Counted from the stretch's first letter, positions 50,488 to 61,899 are shown. The stretch is 64,000 nt of DNA from an uncultured Pelagibacteraceae bacterium (GCA_902585265.1 CACICY010000002.1:41326-105325); one strand, 5' to 3'. Program-made: numbers and translations. Notes: generated from the letters alone by a model not told the origin.

Positions 50488-51672
50488 ATGAGAAAAATTT
50501 TAGTTTTCTTAATTGTTTATTTTTTTTATTCTTCTTCTTATGCCTATCAGTTAAGTGAGAATGTTTTTGTTCCAAACAGTATTTTACAAACCTATAATTC
50601 TTTGAGTAAAGAACATAAAATTAAATATTGTGAATTTAATAAATATAAGACACGTTTTGATATAATTGACAAAGATTTACCTCAAAGAATTAAAGGGTTT
50701 AATTCTCGAATGGATAACATTGATGAGGTTGAAGGTGGACATTTTGAGGATGTTTTCCAACAATTTAGTAAAGCAACTATTTTTATGTCAGCCACAGATG
50801 ATCAAATATTAAAAGAAAGACTTTTTGATAAATTATTTATATGGGCTTCGAATGATGCACTTACTAAAACTAAACCATGTTATTCTAGTGATAAACAAAA
50901 AAATCTCAAATCAAAAGATTGCAAAAGTGTGTGGAAAGATAAAGATGGACAAGATCCAGCAATTAAATTTGATGATGCTAGCACATTATTTACAATACTG
51001 AATTTAAATTATATTTATGATTTTTATTTTAAGAGATTTAAAATTGAGGATAATCGACATAAAATTATAAATAAATGGTTTAAAAGTTTTTATAAAAGAA
51101 TACCCAATCAATCAATTAATGATTTTTATGGTCACCAAGGTGGTTGGTCATTTCCAAATGTATTTATTAAACATTCGCAACATAAAAAATACAAAAATAA
51201 CATAAAAAAAGTATTAAAAGGAATGAATAAAGAACTTTTAAAAGATGGAAGTTTTAAAGATAGAACAACTCGTGGAAATAGAGCTCTTCACTATCACAAT
51301 CAATCTTTAGCTGAGTTATTTTTAGTTATTGAAATGGCTTATGCAGCAAATTTAGATCTGCCTAAAAATATGGAAACTAAATTATTAAAAGCTGTTCAGA
51401 TATTTCATGAAGGCTATCTGGACCCTATGTCAATAGAACCTTGGGCAAAAAAAAAATACAATTCTCAACCATCCAATGGTAATCAGGTATTCAGAAAAAT
51501 AAATAGGCAAGGGTATGCATCCGGATGGTTTCATATTTTTCAAGTAAGATATCCTGATCACGAAATTTCAAAGTGGCTTAAGAAAGTATTAGTAGATAGC
51601 TCAAGTTTGAAAAACGGTTTAGAAATTGGAATAGGAATAGGTTGCATTTATAATGCTGTAGCAAACAATTGA
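50488..51672 (+). CDS. Secreted alginate-lyase-superfamily-like (alpha-toroid) protein
   Basis: Signal peptide; TTRGNRALHYHNQSLAELFLVIEMAYAANLDL resembles alginate-lyase-domain proteins. Confidence 0.6.
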   Translation: MRKILVFLIVYFFYSSSYAYQLSENVFVPNSILQTYNSLSKEHKIKYCEFNKYKTRFDIIDKDLPQRIKGFNSRMDNIDEVEGGHFEDVFQQFSKATIFMSATDDQILKERLFDKLFIWASNDALTKTKPCYSSDKQKNLKSKDCKSVWKDKDGQDPAIKFDDASTLFTILNLNYIYDFYFKRFKIEDNRHKIINKWFKSFYKRIPNQSINDFYGHQGGWSFPNVFIKHSQHKKYKNNIKKVLKGMNKELLKDGSFKDRTTRGNRALHYHNQSLAELFLVIEMAYAANLDLPKNMETKLLKAVQIFHEGYLDPMSIEPWAKKKYNSQPSNGNQVFRKINRQGYASGWFHIFQVRYPDHEISKWLKKVLVDSSSLKNGLEIGIGIGCIYNAVANN

Positions 51673-51702
51673 AAATATTAAGATTATTTTAATGTTTTTA
51701 AA

Positions 51703-52980
51703 CTAAGTTCTGATCGTTGGTAGTAAATAAAAATCTGCAGTATCTATTTTAGATGAATGCTCTCTTCTCATGTTCCATCTTTTTTGAACACCAGCACTAG
51801 CAAGACTTAGAGTAGATCTTCCGTATCTATAATTAGTATTATCAATAGACTTCATTAAACCCTTTATTTTCTCATCTTTTTCAGAAGAAAATAGGTTCTT
51901 GCTACCATCTTCATTAGATAAACCAGTAAGCATTACACCCGCTTTTTGATAACGATAACCGTTTTTAAAGATAGATTCTAAAGCAATCAAAGCAGTTTTA
52001 ACTATTTCAATACTATTATTCGTTGAAATTGCAAAATCTATTGTCTTTGAGTTTGAATAATATCCAAATCTACTTTGAAAAGGACTTGTTCTAACAAAAA
52101 CTGTAATTGACTTTGCAATTAAAGACTCAGATCTTATTTTTTCAGACGCATTCAAACAATAATTTGCAACTGCTTCTTTTAATTCTTGATATTTTTCAAT
52201 TCTTTGGCCAAAAGAACGAGATACAACGCAGCTTTTTCTTTTTGATTGAGTTGTCTCAATATCAATACAAGGAACTCCTCTTAGCTCCATTGCAGTTCTT
52301 GAACCCAAAACATTAGAATTTTTCTTTATCCACGTATTAGATTTATTTTTAAGTTGCTTGGCGTTATAAATTCCATTTTTATGATAAAACTTTGTTAATT
52401 GTCTTCCAACACCCCATACATCATTAATTTCTACTTTCTCTAATATGGGATCAATATTTTCAATTCCTATTAAACTTGTTACACCTGACTTTTTTTTCTT
52501 AGCAATATGATTTGCAACCTTGCTTAAAGTTTTTGTCTTAGCAATCCCAATACTAGTTGGAATACCTGTCCATTTTAAAACTGTCTCTCTGATTTCTCTT
52601 CCAACTTTTTCAACTTCATTATCTGGAAAATTTGACAAATCTAGAAATGCTTCATCGATAGAATAAACTTCAATAGCAGAATTAAATCTTTTCAGTGTTC
52701 TCATTACTCTTCTAGACAAATCTCCATACAAAGAATAATTAGATGAAAAAACTTCAACTTTATTTTTAATAATAATATCTTTTGCCTTGAAGTAAGGCTC
52801 TCCCATTTTAATACCTAAAGCTTTAGCTTCAGTTGATCTTGAAATTATACAACCGTCATTATTAGATAAAACTACAACAGGTTTTTTTCTTATTTTAGGA
52901 TTGAATAATCTTTCACAAGAAACATAAAAAGAATTACAATCAATAAGTGCTATTTTTTTAGTATACTGAATGGATGACAT
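51703..52980 (-). CDS. umuC: DNA polymerase V catalytic subunit UmuC (Y family)
   Basis: [76 protein letters not shown]. Confidence 0.95.
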   Translation of the reverse strand: MSSIQYTKKIALIDCNSFYVSCERLFNPKIRKKPVVVLSNNDGCIISRSTEAKALGIKMGEPYFKAKDIIIKNKVEVFSSNYSLYGDLSRRVMRTLKRFNSAIEVYSIDEAFLDLSNFPDNEVEKVGREIRETVLKWTGIPTSIGIAKTKTLSKVANHIAKKKKSGVTSLIGIENIDPILEKVEINDVWGVGRQLTKFYHKNGIYNAKQLKNKSNTWIKKNSNVLGSRTAMELRGVPCIDIETTQSKRKSCVVSRSFGQRIEKYQELKEAVANYCLNASEKIRSESLIAKSITVFVRTSPFQSRFGYYSNSKTIDFAISTNNSIEIVKTALIALESIFKNGYRYQKAGVMLTGLSNEDGSKNLFSSEKDEKIKGLMKSIDNTNYRYGRSTLSLASAGVQKRWNMRREHSSKIDTADFYLLPTIRT

Positions 52981-53353
52981 AAGTTACAACTCCCCAAATA
53001 AATATATCTTCATCTTCGTTAATTAAAATTCGATCTGTAAATTCTTTCGAACCTGATGTTAAAAATTTTTTATCTCTTTCTTGAACCAAACTTTTAACAA
53101 CTAGTTCGTCATGAACATTTGCAATAACTGTTGAGAAGTTTTTTGGTGTTAAACTTTTATCAACAACTAATAGATCCCCATCATTAATTCCAACATCCAC
53201 CATTGATTTTCCTTGAACTCTTATGATGAAGGTTGCTGGAACATTTTTGATTAAATGAACATTTAAATCGATGTCTTCCTCAATATAATCTGTAGCAGGG
53301 GATGGAAAACCCGCGCCAGCTTTATGTAAATAGTAAGGTATAGTTAGCTTCAT
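52958..53353 (-). CDS. umuD: UmuD-like S24 protease/polymerase V subunit
   Basis: [21 protein letters not shown] (AG cleavage region), [23 protein letters not shown] (Ser), ELVVKSL (Lys). Confidence 0.94.
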   Translation of the reverse strand: MKLTIPYYLHKAGAGFPSPATDYIEEDIDLNVHLIKNVPATFIIRVQGKSMVDVGINDGDLLVVDKSLTPKNFSTVIANVHDELVVKSLVQERDKKFLTSGSKEFTDRILINEDEDIFIWGVVTYVIHSVY

Positions 53354-53357
53354 AAAT

Positions 53358-53372
53358 GTTCTTATTTTGTTC
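53358..53372. promoter_or_regulatory. SOS (LexA) box of alphaproteobacterial type upstream of umuDC
   Basis: GTTC-TTATTTT-GTTC, exact GTTC-N7-GTTC, 4 bp from the umuD start. Confidence 0.75.
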
Positions 53373-53429
53373 TAATTAATATCCAAGTTATTCAATAGTG
53401 TCAATCAGGTTGTATTTTGAGTCTGTAAC

Positions 53430-53464
53430 TGAATCAAAAGTGAATCAAAACGTGAACATCAAAA
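53430..53464. repeat. Imperfect direct repeats TGAATCAAAA in the umuD/GFA divergent intergenic region
   Basis: TGAATCAAAA at 53430 and 53441 (11-bp period) and TGAACATCAAAA at 53453. Confidence 0.7.
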
Positions 53465-53519
53465 CTATATTTAGTATACTTGTGGATAACTTTAACCATA
53501 AATAGTTCAAATATAAAAA

Positions 53520-54002
53520 ATGAAAAAAAACGAAAGCTTAACAGGAAGATGTATTTGTGGTCAGGTTAAATATAGAATTACTGAGAAGCCTCTATTCACC
53601 CAAGCTTGCCATTGCAAAGATTGTAAAATTATAACTGGGTCTTCTTATGTTATTAATACTAGCGTTCTAGACAATACATTAATTATAGAGGGTGATATTT
53701 CGTCAACTGAACTTAAAACAGGTAGTGGAGCTACCTCAAGAGCTTATTTTTGTAACAAATGTGGTACTTATATTTATACTGATTATGCTACGGCGGTTGG
53801 TCGATCAACAGTTAGAACTAAAACTTTAGATAATTCCGAAAACTTTCCTCCTGAAGCGCATATATTTACAAAAGATAAAGATCCATGGTTGAAACTTACT
53901 GATGATGCAAATTGTTTTGAAAAAATGTATGATTTAAAAAATACTTGGCCAAAAGAAAGTTACGAAAGATATAAAAATTATTTAAAAGATAATAAAAGAT
54001 AA
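53520..54002 (+). CDS. GFA/CENP-V family zinc-binding protein
   Basis: GRCICGQVKYRITEKPLFTQACHCKDCKIITGSSY, AYFCNKCGTYIYT. Confidence 0.9.
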   Translation: MKKNESLTGRCICGQVKYRITEKPLFTQACHCKDCKIITGSSYVINTSVLDNTLIIEGDISSTELKTGSGATSRAYFCNKCGTYIYTDYATAVGRSTVRTKTLDNSENFPPEAHIFTKDKDPWLKLTDDANCFEKMYDLKNTWPKESYERYKNYLKDNKR

Positions 54003-54021
54003 ATTTTTAGGAGATTAAAAT

Positions 54022-54390
54022 ATGAAAAAATTATCATGTCATTGTGGTGCGATAGAAGCAGAAGTTAAGATGCCTTTGGGTGGTATTGAAAAAATCATGC
54101 GTTGCAATTGTTCAATATGCAAAAAAAAAGGTTATATTATAGGTGTACTTGGTCCTGATGATTTTAAACTTACGAAAGGGGAAGATAAACTATCTCTTTA
54201 TCAGTTTTATACTAATACTGCCAAACATTACTTTTGCTCAATTTGTGGAATTCACACTCATAATAGACCTAGAAGTAATCCAAAAATATTTGGTGTAAAC
54301 ATTGCTTGTATAGAAGGTGTAGAGCCATTTGAAATTGAAGATGTGCCAGTGAACGATGGCAAAAATCATCCTTTAGATCAAAAACAATAA
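54022..54390 (+). CDS. GFA/CENP-V family zinc-binding protein
   Basis: CHCGAIEAEVKMP, RCNCSICKKKGYI, HYFCSICGIHTHNRPRSNP. Confidence 0.9.
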   Translation: MKKLSCHCGAIEAEVKMPLGGIEKIMRCNCSICKKKGYIIGVLGPDDFKLTKGEDKLSLYQFYTNTAKHYFCSICGIHTHNRPRSNPKIFGVNIACIEGVEPFEIEDVPVNDGKNHPLDQKQ

Positions 54391-54397
54391 ATTTTTT

Positions 54398-55321
54398 ATG
54401 CAATCAATTACTGAGTGTTATAAAAAAGTTAGTAAAGACTGTTTTAAGTTTATAAGATCCCAAGAAACAACAAAGGAAAAATTTAAAAGTAAAGAAAAGA
54501 TGATTAAATCTTTTCTAATTCCAATTAGTTTCTGGATCAATAATAGAACAAATAAATCTAAACCTTACTTAATAGGCTTAGCAGGTGGTCAAGGAACTGG
54601 TAAAACAACAATTAGTTCTATTCTGAGAATCATTTTAACGAAATATTTTAAGTTAAATGTTTTTAAAATATCAATTGATGATTTGTATAAAACCCGAAAA
54701 GATAGAATAAAATTATCTAAAAAAATTCATCCCTTATTAATGACCAGAGGTGTACCAGGTACTCACGATGTAAACTTTATTTTTGATCTTCTTAAAAAAA
54801 CAAAGGAAAAGCGATTTAATCAACAGAGACTTCCTAAATTTAATAAGGCAATAGATGATAGATTAAAAAGAAAGTCTTGGTATCTAGTTAAGAAGGTACC
54901 AGATGTTATAATCTTTGAAGGATGGTGTGTAGGAGCTAGAGCAGAAAAAAATACAACCTTAAAAAAATCGATTAATTCTCTTGAAAGAATAGCAGATAAA
55001 AATTTAAAATGGAGAAAATATGTAAATGGTCAACTACAAACAAAATATAAAAAATTATTTTCTAAATTAGACTGTTTGTTATTTTTAAAAGCTGGTAATT
55101 TCAAATTATTACAAAGTTGGAGGCTTAAACAGGAGGCATTACTTAAATTAAACTCAAAAAATAAAGCAAACAGCAAAGTTATGAGCAAAAACGAGGTATT
55201 AACTTTTATGCAAACTTACCAAAGGGTCACACAAAATATGTTTAAATTTGCTCCAAAATATTCATCAATTGTATTAAATTTAAATAGAAATCATCAAATT
55301 AAATCAATAAAATATAATTAA
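54398..55321 (+). CDS. D-glycerate 3-kinase-like P-loop kinase
   Basis: IGLAGGQGTGKTTISSIL, SIDDLYKT, TRGVPGTHDVNFIFDLL, FEGWCVGAR. Confidence 0.82.
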   Translation: MQSITECYKKVSKDCFKFIRSQETTKEKFKSKEKMIKSFLIPISFWINNRTNKSKPYLIGLAGGQGTGKTTISSILRIILTKYFKLNVFKISIDDLYKTRKDRIKLSKKIHPLLMTRGVPGTHDVNFIFDLLKKTKEKRFNQQRLPKFNKAIDDRLKRKSWYLVKKVPDVIIFEGWCVGARAEKNTTLKKSINSLERIADKNLKWRKYVNGQLQTKYKKLFSKLDCLLFLKAGNFKLLQSWRLKQEALLKLNSKNKANSKVMSKNEVLTFMQTYQRVTQNMFKFAPKYSSIVLNLNRNHQIKSIKYN

Positions 55322-56619
55322 TGAAAAAAATCTCTTTAATCACTTTTTGCTTAATAGTTTTTATACTACCACTAAATGCAGCAACTTTGAGTGATGCATT
55401 AAGACAGACCTATCAGAACAATTTAGAGCTTAAAGCTGAGAGAAAAAATTTAGAAGTTCAAAAGGAAGTCTTAAATATTTCTAAAAGTGATTTTTTTCCA
55501 ACTTTAACTCTTACGGGAACCAAAAGTATTGAAGATACCAATAAACTTACTAATCAAAATGGTACTGATGCTTCTATAACTAATACAAATCCAATGACAT
55601 CTTCTATAAAGTTAGAACAAACACTTTTGGATGGTAGTGAACGTGGCACAAAATACGAAAAAAGTAAATTAGGTCTAAACTTATCTGAAGCAAAACTTAT
55701 TAAAAAAGAACAAGATGTTTTTATGAAAGCAATTGAGGCTTATACAGGTTTAATCCTTGCTTATGAAAAATTAAGTATTAATGAAGAAAATGTCAACCTT
55801 CTTCAAAGACAATTCGAAATAGATAATGCAAGACTATCTAGAGCTCAAATAACTGCAACAGACTTAGCACAGTCCCAATCTTCTTTATCAGGTGCTCAAG
55901 CAGGTTACATTGGAGCACAAAATAGTATAATCACGAGTAAACTAGCTTATGAAAATATAATTGGACCAATCAACAGCAATGAAAAATTAAAAAAAATTTA
56001 TAATTCTGATGTTCCATTACCTCCAAGTTTAGTTGATGCAAAAAAGATATCTGAGCAAAAAAGTCCAGATCTTATTATTGCTGAAATAGAATATGGACAG
56101 TCGGAATTAGATGTAAAAATTGCAAGATCAGATTTATCTCCGACAGCAAAACTTTCACTTGAAAGATCATATACTGATGACCTAAGCGCAACTTATGATG
56201 AGAGGGAAAAAGATGTACTACAAGCAACAGTAAGTTGGCCATTTCAATTTGGAGGAAAGAATAAATCTAATATAAATAAAAATCTTCAAGTAAAAGGAAT
56301 GAAAAAATTATTACTTGAGAATGCTTTTAGAAATAATACACAAGGAGTTACCGCAGCTTGGTCTACTTTAGAGTCTTCAAAAAGTCTTTTAAGAGCTGTG
56401 CAATCACAAGTTAAGGCTGCTGAAATTGCAAATGAAGGGATTAGTTTTGAATATGAGAGTGGATTGAATAGATCTACATTTGATGTTCTTCAATCGAGAT
56501 CAAATCTAATCAATGCTAAAATAAATCTTGCCGAGGCTGAGAGAAACTATCTTTTAGCTCAATACAGATTAATAAAGTCAGTTGGCTTACTTAATAGCGA
56601 GTACTTAAAACTTAGATAA
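55321..56619 (+). CDS. tolC: TolC-family outer membrane efflux/secretion protein
   Basis: Signal peptide; TLSDALRQTYQNNLELKAERKNLEV, FPTLTLTGTKS, repeated coiled-coil halves, SGLNRSTFDVLQSRSNLINAKINLAEAERNYLLAQYRLIKSVG. Confidence 0.9.
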   Translation: MKKISLITFCLIVFILPLNAATLSDALRQTYQNNLELKAERKNLEVQKEVLNISKSDFFPTLTLTGTKSIEDTNKLTNQNGTDASITNTNPMTSSIKLEQTLLDGSERGTKYEKSKLGLNLSEAKLIKKEQDVFMKAIEAYTGLILAYEKLSINEENVNLLQRQFEIDNARLSRAQITATDLAQSQSSLSGAQAGYIGAQNSIITSKLAYENIIGPINSNEKLKKIYNSDVPLPPSLVDAKKISEQKSPDLIIAEIEYGQSELDVKIARSDLSPTAKLSLERSYTDDLSATYDEREKDVLQATVSWPFQFGGKNKSNINKNLQVKGMKKLLLENAFRNNTQGVTAAWSTLESSKSLLRAVQSQVKAAEIANEGISFEYESGLNRSTFDVLQSRSNLINAKINLAEAERNYLLAQYRLIKSVGLLNSEYLKLR

Positions 56620-56644
56620 ATAGGGACTTCTAGCCCTAATTTTA
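56620..56644 (+). terminator. Possible weak intrinsic terminator after tolC
   Basis: TAGGGACT-TCT-AGCCCTA (one bulge) followed by ATTTT. Confidence 0.45.
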
Positions 56645-56662
56645 AAAAAATATTGCTAATGA

Positions 56663-56677
56663 GAACAAAATGTGTAC
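56663..56677. promoter_or_regulatory. Degenerate SOS box upstream of recA
   Basis: GAAC-AAAATGT-GTAC; one mismatch to GAAC-N7-GAAC and sharing GAACAAAAT with the umuD box (GAACAAAATAAGAAC on the minus strand). Confidence 0.5.
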
Positions 56678-56727
56678 ATTTATTTTCATGATTCGAATGT
56701 TAATAAATGAAAAAAACGAGGCAAAAA

Positions 56728-57852
56728 ATGACTAAAAATAACTTAAAAGTGGTGAAATCCACAAAAGATAAAGAATTGGAAGATAAAGAAAAAAATAAAG
56801 CACTAGATGCAGCAATCAGCCAGATAACAGACAGCTTTGGAAAAGGCTCTGTGATGAAGCTTGGAGAACAAAAAGCAATGGATATTGAGTCCATTTCTAC
56901 TGGATCTTTGAGTTTAGACTTGGCACTTGGAATAGGTGGATTACCAAAAGGCAGAATTGTCGAAATTTATGGACCAGAGTCATCTGGTAAAACTACATTA
57001 GCATTACAAGTTGTTGCTGAAGCGCAAAAAGCAGGTGGAATTTGTGGATTTGTAGATGCAGAACATGCATTGGATCCAGTCTATGCAAAGAAATTAGGAG
57101 TTAACACAGAGGAGTTGCTTATTTCACAACCAGATACTGGTGAACAAGCATTAGAAATAACTGATACTTTAATCAAATCTGGCTCAATGTCAGTTTTAGT
57201 AGTCGACTCCGTTGCAGCATTAACTCCAAGAGCAGAAATTGAAGGAGATATGGGAGATCACCATGTTGGTCTTCAAGCAAGACTAATGTCTCAAGCTCTT
57301 AGAAAATTAACAGGATCAATATCAAGAACTAATACAATGGTTATATTTATTAACCAAATTAGAATGAAAATTGGTGTAATGTTTGGAAGTCCAGAAACAA
57401 CTTCTGGAGGTAATTCTTTAAAATTTTATTCTTCAGTAAGAATGGATATTAGAAGAATTGGAGCAATAAAAGATAAAGAGCAAATTGTTGGAAATACAAC
57501 AAGAGTAAAAGTTGTTAAAAACAAAGTTGCACCACCATTTAAAGTAGTTGAGTTCGACTTAATGTATGGAAAAGGAATTAGTAAAGTAGGGGAACTAATC
57601 GACCTTGGTGCCAAAGCTGAGATAGTTGAAAAATCTGGAGCTTGGTACGCTTACAAAGGTGAAAAAATTGGTCAAGGTAGAGAGAATGCTAAACTTTACC
57701 TTGAACAAAATCCAAAAGCTGCTGCTGAAATTGAAATGGCTATTAGAGAAAAAGCTGGTGTTATTTCAAAGAAGATTGAAGGCAATCCTTTAAGTGAAGA
57801 AAAGCTTGAAGCGCAGAAGAAAGAGGAGGAAGTTCCTACTAAAAAGAATTAG
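56728..57852 (+). CDS. recA: Recombinase RecA
   Basis: [81 protein letters not shown]. Start 56728 preferred over 56707. Confidence 0.98.
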   Translation: MTKNNLKVVKSTKDKELEDKEKNKALDAAISQITDSFGKGSVMKLGEQKAMDIESISTGSLSLDLALGIGGLPKGRIVEIYGPESSGKTTLALQVVAEAQKAGGICGFVDAEHALDPVYAKKLGVNTEELLISQPDTGEQALEITDTLIKSGSMSVLVVDSVAALTPRAEIEGDMGDHHVGLQARLMSQALRKLTGSISRTNTMVIFINQIRMKIGVMFGSPETTSGGNSLKFYSSVRMDIRRIGAIKDKEQIVGNTTRVKVVKNKVAPPFKVVEFDLMYGKGISKVGELIDLGAKAEIVEKSGAWYAYKGEKIGQGRENAKLYLEQNPKAAAEIEMAIREKAGVISKKIEGNPLSEEKLEAQKKEEEVPTKKN

Positions 57853-57871
57853 CAGATAACTTTTAGTTATT

Positions 57872-57902
57872 AAAAAAAGGCGCTCTATTGGGCGCCTTTT
57901 TT
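57872..57902 (+). terminator. Rho-independent terminator after recA
   Basis: AAAAAAGGCGC-TCTATTGG-GCGCCTTTTTT. Confidence 0.93.
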
Positions 57903-57951
57903 CCCTTCAGAAGTGTAGACATCATATAAAAATGCTGTATTTTGGTTAAAT

Positions 57952-60615
57952 ATGGCTAAAACATTAAATGAAATCAGGTCAGCATTCCTAGATTATTTTG
58001 AAAAAAATGATCATAAAATAGTTGAGTCTAGCAATTTAGTCCCAAATAATGACCCAACATTGATGTTTGCCAATTCTGGAATGGTCCAATTTAAAAATGT
58101 GTTTACTGGACTGGAAAAGAGAGACTATCAAAGAGCTACAACATCTCAAAAATGTGTAAGAGCAGGAGGCAAGCATAACGATCTTGAAAATGTTGGCTAT
58201 ACTCCAAGACACCATACGTTTTTTGAAATGTTGGGAAACTTTTCTTTTGGTGATTATTTTAAAGAAAGAGCTATTGAACTTGCGTGGAATTTAATAACAA
58301 AAGAATTTGGTTTAGATAAGAATAGGCTTTATGTAACAGTCTACCACGACGATGACGAAGCCTTTAATTACTGGAAAAAAATTGCTGGGTTAAGTGAAGA
58401 TAAAATCATAAGGATAGCAACATCTGATAATTTTTGGTCTATGGGTGAAACTGGACCTTGTGGACCTTGTTCAGAAATATTTTATGATCATGGAGACCAC
58501 TTAGAAGGTGGATTGCCAGGAACAAAAAATGAGGATGGTGATAGATTTATAGAAATTTGGAATTTAGTCTTTATGCAGTATGAGCAAATTTCAAAAGATA
58601 AGCGTATTAATCTACCAAAACCATCAGTTGATACTGGAATGGGTTTAGAGAGAATTGCTGCATTGCTTCAAGGAACTCACGACAACTACGAAACAGATCA
58701 TTTTAAAAAAATAATAAACTCTGCTGCAGAAATTTTAAAAGTCGAACCAAATTACGATAATTTAGCAAGTTTTAGAGTAATAGCAGATCACTTACGAGCA
58801 AGTTCATTTTTAATTGCTGAGGGAGTTTTACCATCAAATGAAGGAAGAGGTTATGTACTAAGAAGAATTATGAGAAGAGGAATGAGGCATTCCCACCTGC
58901 TTGGTTCTAAAGAACCAATTTTTTATAATATTTTTAAAACTTTAAAAGATGAGATGAAAGGTAATTACTCAGAAATAGAAAGAGCTGAGTCTTTAATTAA
59001 AGAAACATTAAGAATGGAAGAAGAAAAATTTTTAATTCTTTTAGACAGAGGTATTAAAATATTAAATGAGGAAATGACTAAAATAGACAAGATATTACCT
59101 GGAGAAGTAGCTTTTAAACTCTATGATACTTATGGTTTTCCATTAGACCTGACACAAGACATCTTAAAAAATAAATCATTAACAATAGACAACCATAAAT
59201 TTCAAAGTTTAATGAAAGAAAGCAAAGAACTTGCTAAGAAAAATTGGAAAGGCTCAGGTGACAGTGCGGTAGATGATATTTGGTTTTCGATAAAAGATAG
59301 ATTAGGTCCTTCAGAATTCCTAGGATATGAGACTGATCAAGCAGAAGGTATTATTTTATCATTACTAAAAGACAACAAAGAAGTAAATGAATTGAATAAA
59401 AACGATGAAGGAATTATTATTTTAAATCAAACTCCTTTTTATGGAGAGTCTGGAGGACAGGTAGGAGATACTGGTGAAATAATATCTGGAGACTTTAAGT
59501 TCGAGATCACAGATGTCCAAAAAAAATTAGGTGATCTATTTGTACATTATGGCAAAGTTAAATCAGGAAGTATAAAAATCAAAGACAATGTTGAGATGAA
59601 AATTGATATTGATAGACGTAATAATATAAGAGCTTATCACTCAGCAACACACCTTTTACATGAGTCTTTAAGAAGAGTATTAGGTACTCATGTTACACAA
59701 AAAGGATCATTAGTAGCACCAGATAGATTAAGATTTGATTTTAGCCACATGAAACCAATTTCAGACCAGGAAATAGAAAAAATAGAAAATCACGTTAATT
59801 CAATGGTACAAAAAAAATCAGAAGTTAAAACAAGGATCATGACTCCTAAAGAAGCAGTAAATAATGGAGCCTTGGCACTCTTTGGAGAAAAATATGGAGA
59901 AGAGGTTAGAGTGTTATCCATGGGTGATGAGAAAGAAAGATATTTTTCCACTGAATTATGTGGAGGTACACATGTACGAAACACTGGCGACATTGGAAAA
60001 TTCAAAATTATTAGTCAATCGTCAATTGCAGCAGGTGTTAGAAGAGTAGAAGCACTTAGAGAAAATCAATTAAATAGTTTTTTACAAAATAAAAAAAAAT
60101 TATCTGACTTATCTGCACAAAAAGATGAAGAAGTGATTAATGACTTGTCAAAGCAAATAATTAAATTAGGTGGTAAACCAAATATAGAAAATGAAGATAA
60201 TAAGATTTTAATTAAAGAATTATCAAAACAACTAGAGCAATTAAAATTTAGTTCAATTTTAGAAAATAATTCAAAAAATATAATTCAAGATGTTAAAATT
60301 AATAATATAAGTGTAAGATTCCAAAAAGTTGATGATCTTCCACCTAAAGAGCTGAGAAAATTGGTTGATGCCGGAAAAAAAGAGCTAAACACAGGAATTG
60401 TAATAGTTTTTGCTAGTCTAGAAGACAAAGTAGGTCTTGCAGTTGGGATAACAAATGAGCTTATTGATAAGTATGATGCAGTCACATTCGCTAAAACAGG
60501 ATCTGAAATTATTGGTGGAAAAGGTGGTGGTGGTAGAAAAGATTTTGCACAAGCGGGAGGCCAATTTAAAGATAAAATTGATGAGGCTTTTGAAAAAATT
60601 AAGACTTTAATTTAG
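57952..60615 (+). CDS. alaS: Alanyl-tRNA synthetase
   Basis: [87 protein letters not shown]. Confidence 0.98.
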   Translation: MAKTLNEIRSAFLDYFEKNDHKIVESSNLVPNNDPTLMFANSGMVQFKNVFTGLEKRDYQRATTSQKCVRAGGKHNDLENVGYTPRHHTFFEMLGNFSFGDYFKERAIELAWNLITKEFGLDKNRLYVTVYHDDDEAFNYWKKIAGLSEDKIIRIATSDNFWSMGETGPCGPCSEIFYDHGDHLEGGLPGTKNEDGDRFIEIWNLVFMQYEQISKDKRINLPKPSVDTGMGLERIAALLQGTHDNYETDHFKKIINSAAEILKVEPNYDNLASFRVIADHLRASSFLIAEGVLPSNEGRGYVLRRIMRRGMRHSHLLGSKEPIFYNIFKTLKDEMKGNYSEIERAESLIKETLRMEEEKFLILLDRGIKILNEEMTKIDKILPGEVAFKLYDTYGFPLDLTQDILKNKSLTIDNHKFQSLMKESKELAKKNWKGSGDSAVDDIWFSIKDRLGPSEFLGYETDQAEGIILSLLKDNKEVNELNKNDEGIIILNQTPFYGESGGQVGDTGEIISGDFKFEITDVQKKLGDLFVHYGKVKSGSIKIKDNVEMKIDIDRRNNIRAYHSATHLLHESLRRVLGTHVTQKGSLVAPDRLRFDFSHMKPISDQEIEKIENHVNSMVQKKSEVKTRIMTPKEAVNNGALALFGEKYGEEVRVLSMGDEKERYFSTELCGGTHVRNTGDIGKFKIISQSSIAAGVRRVEALRENQLNSFLQNKKKLSDLSAQKDEEVINDLSKQIIKLGGKPNIENEDNKILIKELSKQLEQLKFSSILENNSKNIIQDVKINNISVRFQKVDDLPPKELRKLVDAGKKELNTGIVIVFASLEDKVGLAVGITNELIDKYDAVTFAKTGSEIIGGKGGGGRKDFAQAGGQFKDKIDEAFEKIKTLI

Positions 60616-61821
60616 TTTTTGTCTCAACTTACCATCTAAAGTATCTAAAAATTGATTAGTTGTTAAATACTTTGTTGAAGGTCCTATCAAAATAGCTAAG
60701 TCCTTAGTCATTGAGCCTTCTTCAACACAATCAACACATACTTTTTCTAGTGTTTCTGCAAACTTTATTAATTCCTCATTTCCATCTAATTTTCCTCTAT
60801 GAGCCAAACCTCTTGTCCATGCAAAAATAGATGCAATAGGATTTGTTGAGGTTTCTTTACCTTGTTGATGCATTCTAAAATGTCTTGTTACTGTTCCATG
60901 TGCAGCTTCAGCTTCCATTGTTTTGCCATCTGGAGCAAGCAAGACACTTGTCATTAAACCTAAAGATCCATATCCTTGAGCAACTGTATCTGATTGTACG
61001 TCACCATCATAATTTTTGCACGCCCAAATATATTTACCATGCCATTTCATTGCACATGCTACCATGTCATCTATCAATCTATGTTCGTAGGTAATTTTAT
61101 TTTGATCAAATCTATCCTTAAATTCCTTTTCAAAAACTTCTTCAAAAATATCTTTAAATCTTCCGTCGTATCTTTTTAAAATTGTATTTTTAGTAGAAAG
61201 GTAAACTGGCCATTTTTTAATTAATCCATAGTTAAAGCAAGATCTTGCAAAGTCCTCTATTGATTTGTCCAAATTATACATTGATAATGCAATACCAGGA
61301 CCTGGGAAATTGAAGACTTCATACTTTCTCTCATCAGAACCATCTTCAGCAGTCCATTTGATTTCTAACTTACCTTTACCGGGTACTGTAAAGTCTGTTG
61401 CTCTGTATTGATCACCAAAAGCATGTCTACCTATGATCAATGGATCTGTCCATGAGGGCACTAGTTTTGGAATATTTTTACAAATTATTGGTTCTCTAAA
61501 AACAGTTCCTCCAATAATATTCCTTATTGTACCATTTGGAGATCTCCACATTTTTTTAAGATTAAATTCCCTTACTCTAGCTTCATCGGGTGTGATTGTT
61601 GCACATTTAATCCCTACACCATTTCTTTTAATTGCATTAGCACATTCAATTGTAATTTTATCTTCTGTTTTGTCTCTACTTTCCATTCCCAAATCGTAGT
61701 ACTCAATTTTGAGATCAAGGTAAGTTAAAACGAGCTTATTTTTTATGAAGTCCCATATAACTCTGGTCATTTCATCGCCATCTAACTCTACAATGGGGTT
61801 TTTAACCTTAATTTTACTCAT
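60607..61821 (-). CDS. icd: Isocitrate dehydrogenase, NADP-dependent (dimeric type)
   Basis: [77 protein letters not shown]. Confidence 0.97.
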   Translation of the reverse strand: MSKIKVKNPIVELDGDEMTRVIWDFIKNKLVLTYLDLKIEYYDLGMESRDKTEDKITIECANAIKRNGVGIKCATITPDEARVREFNLKKMWRSPNGTIRNIIGGTVFREPIICKNIPKLVPSWTDPLIIGRHAFGDQYRATDFTVPGKGKLEIKWTAEDGSDERKYEVFNFPGPGIALSMYNLDKSIEDFARSCFNYGLIKKWPVYLSTKNTILKRYDGRFKDIFEEVFEKEFKDRFDQNKITYEHRLIDDMVACAMKWHGKYIWACKNYDGDVQSDTVAQGYGSLGLMTSVLLAPDGKTMEAEAAHGTVTRHFRMHQQGKETSTNPIASIFAWTRGLAHRGKLDGNEELIKFAETLEKVCVDCVEEGSMTKDLAILIGPSTKYLTTNQFLDTLDGKLRQKLN

Positions 61822-61899
61822 TTTTTCGATATATCTTAATAGTTGAATTTATTCTTTTTGTATACATATTAATCCAAAATTATCAATTATAGGTTTGTC

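Noticed and set aside
54398-55321. Possible uridine kinase or phosphoribulokinase
   Set aside because: The P-loop is shared, but TRGVPGTHDV and FEGWCVGAR fit the glycerate-kinase-like family better.
59864-60049. 61-aa ORF in another frame of alaS
   Set aside because: Overlaps the conserved C-terminal editing domain of alaS, no support.
60885-61699. Plus-strand ORFs opposite icd (60885-61094, 60994-61179, 61433-61699)
   Set aside because: Antisense to a highly conserved enzyme with no protein-like motifs.
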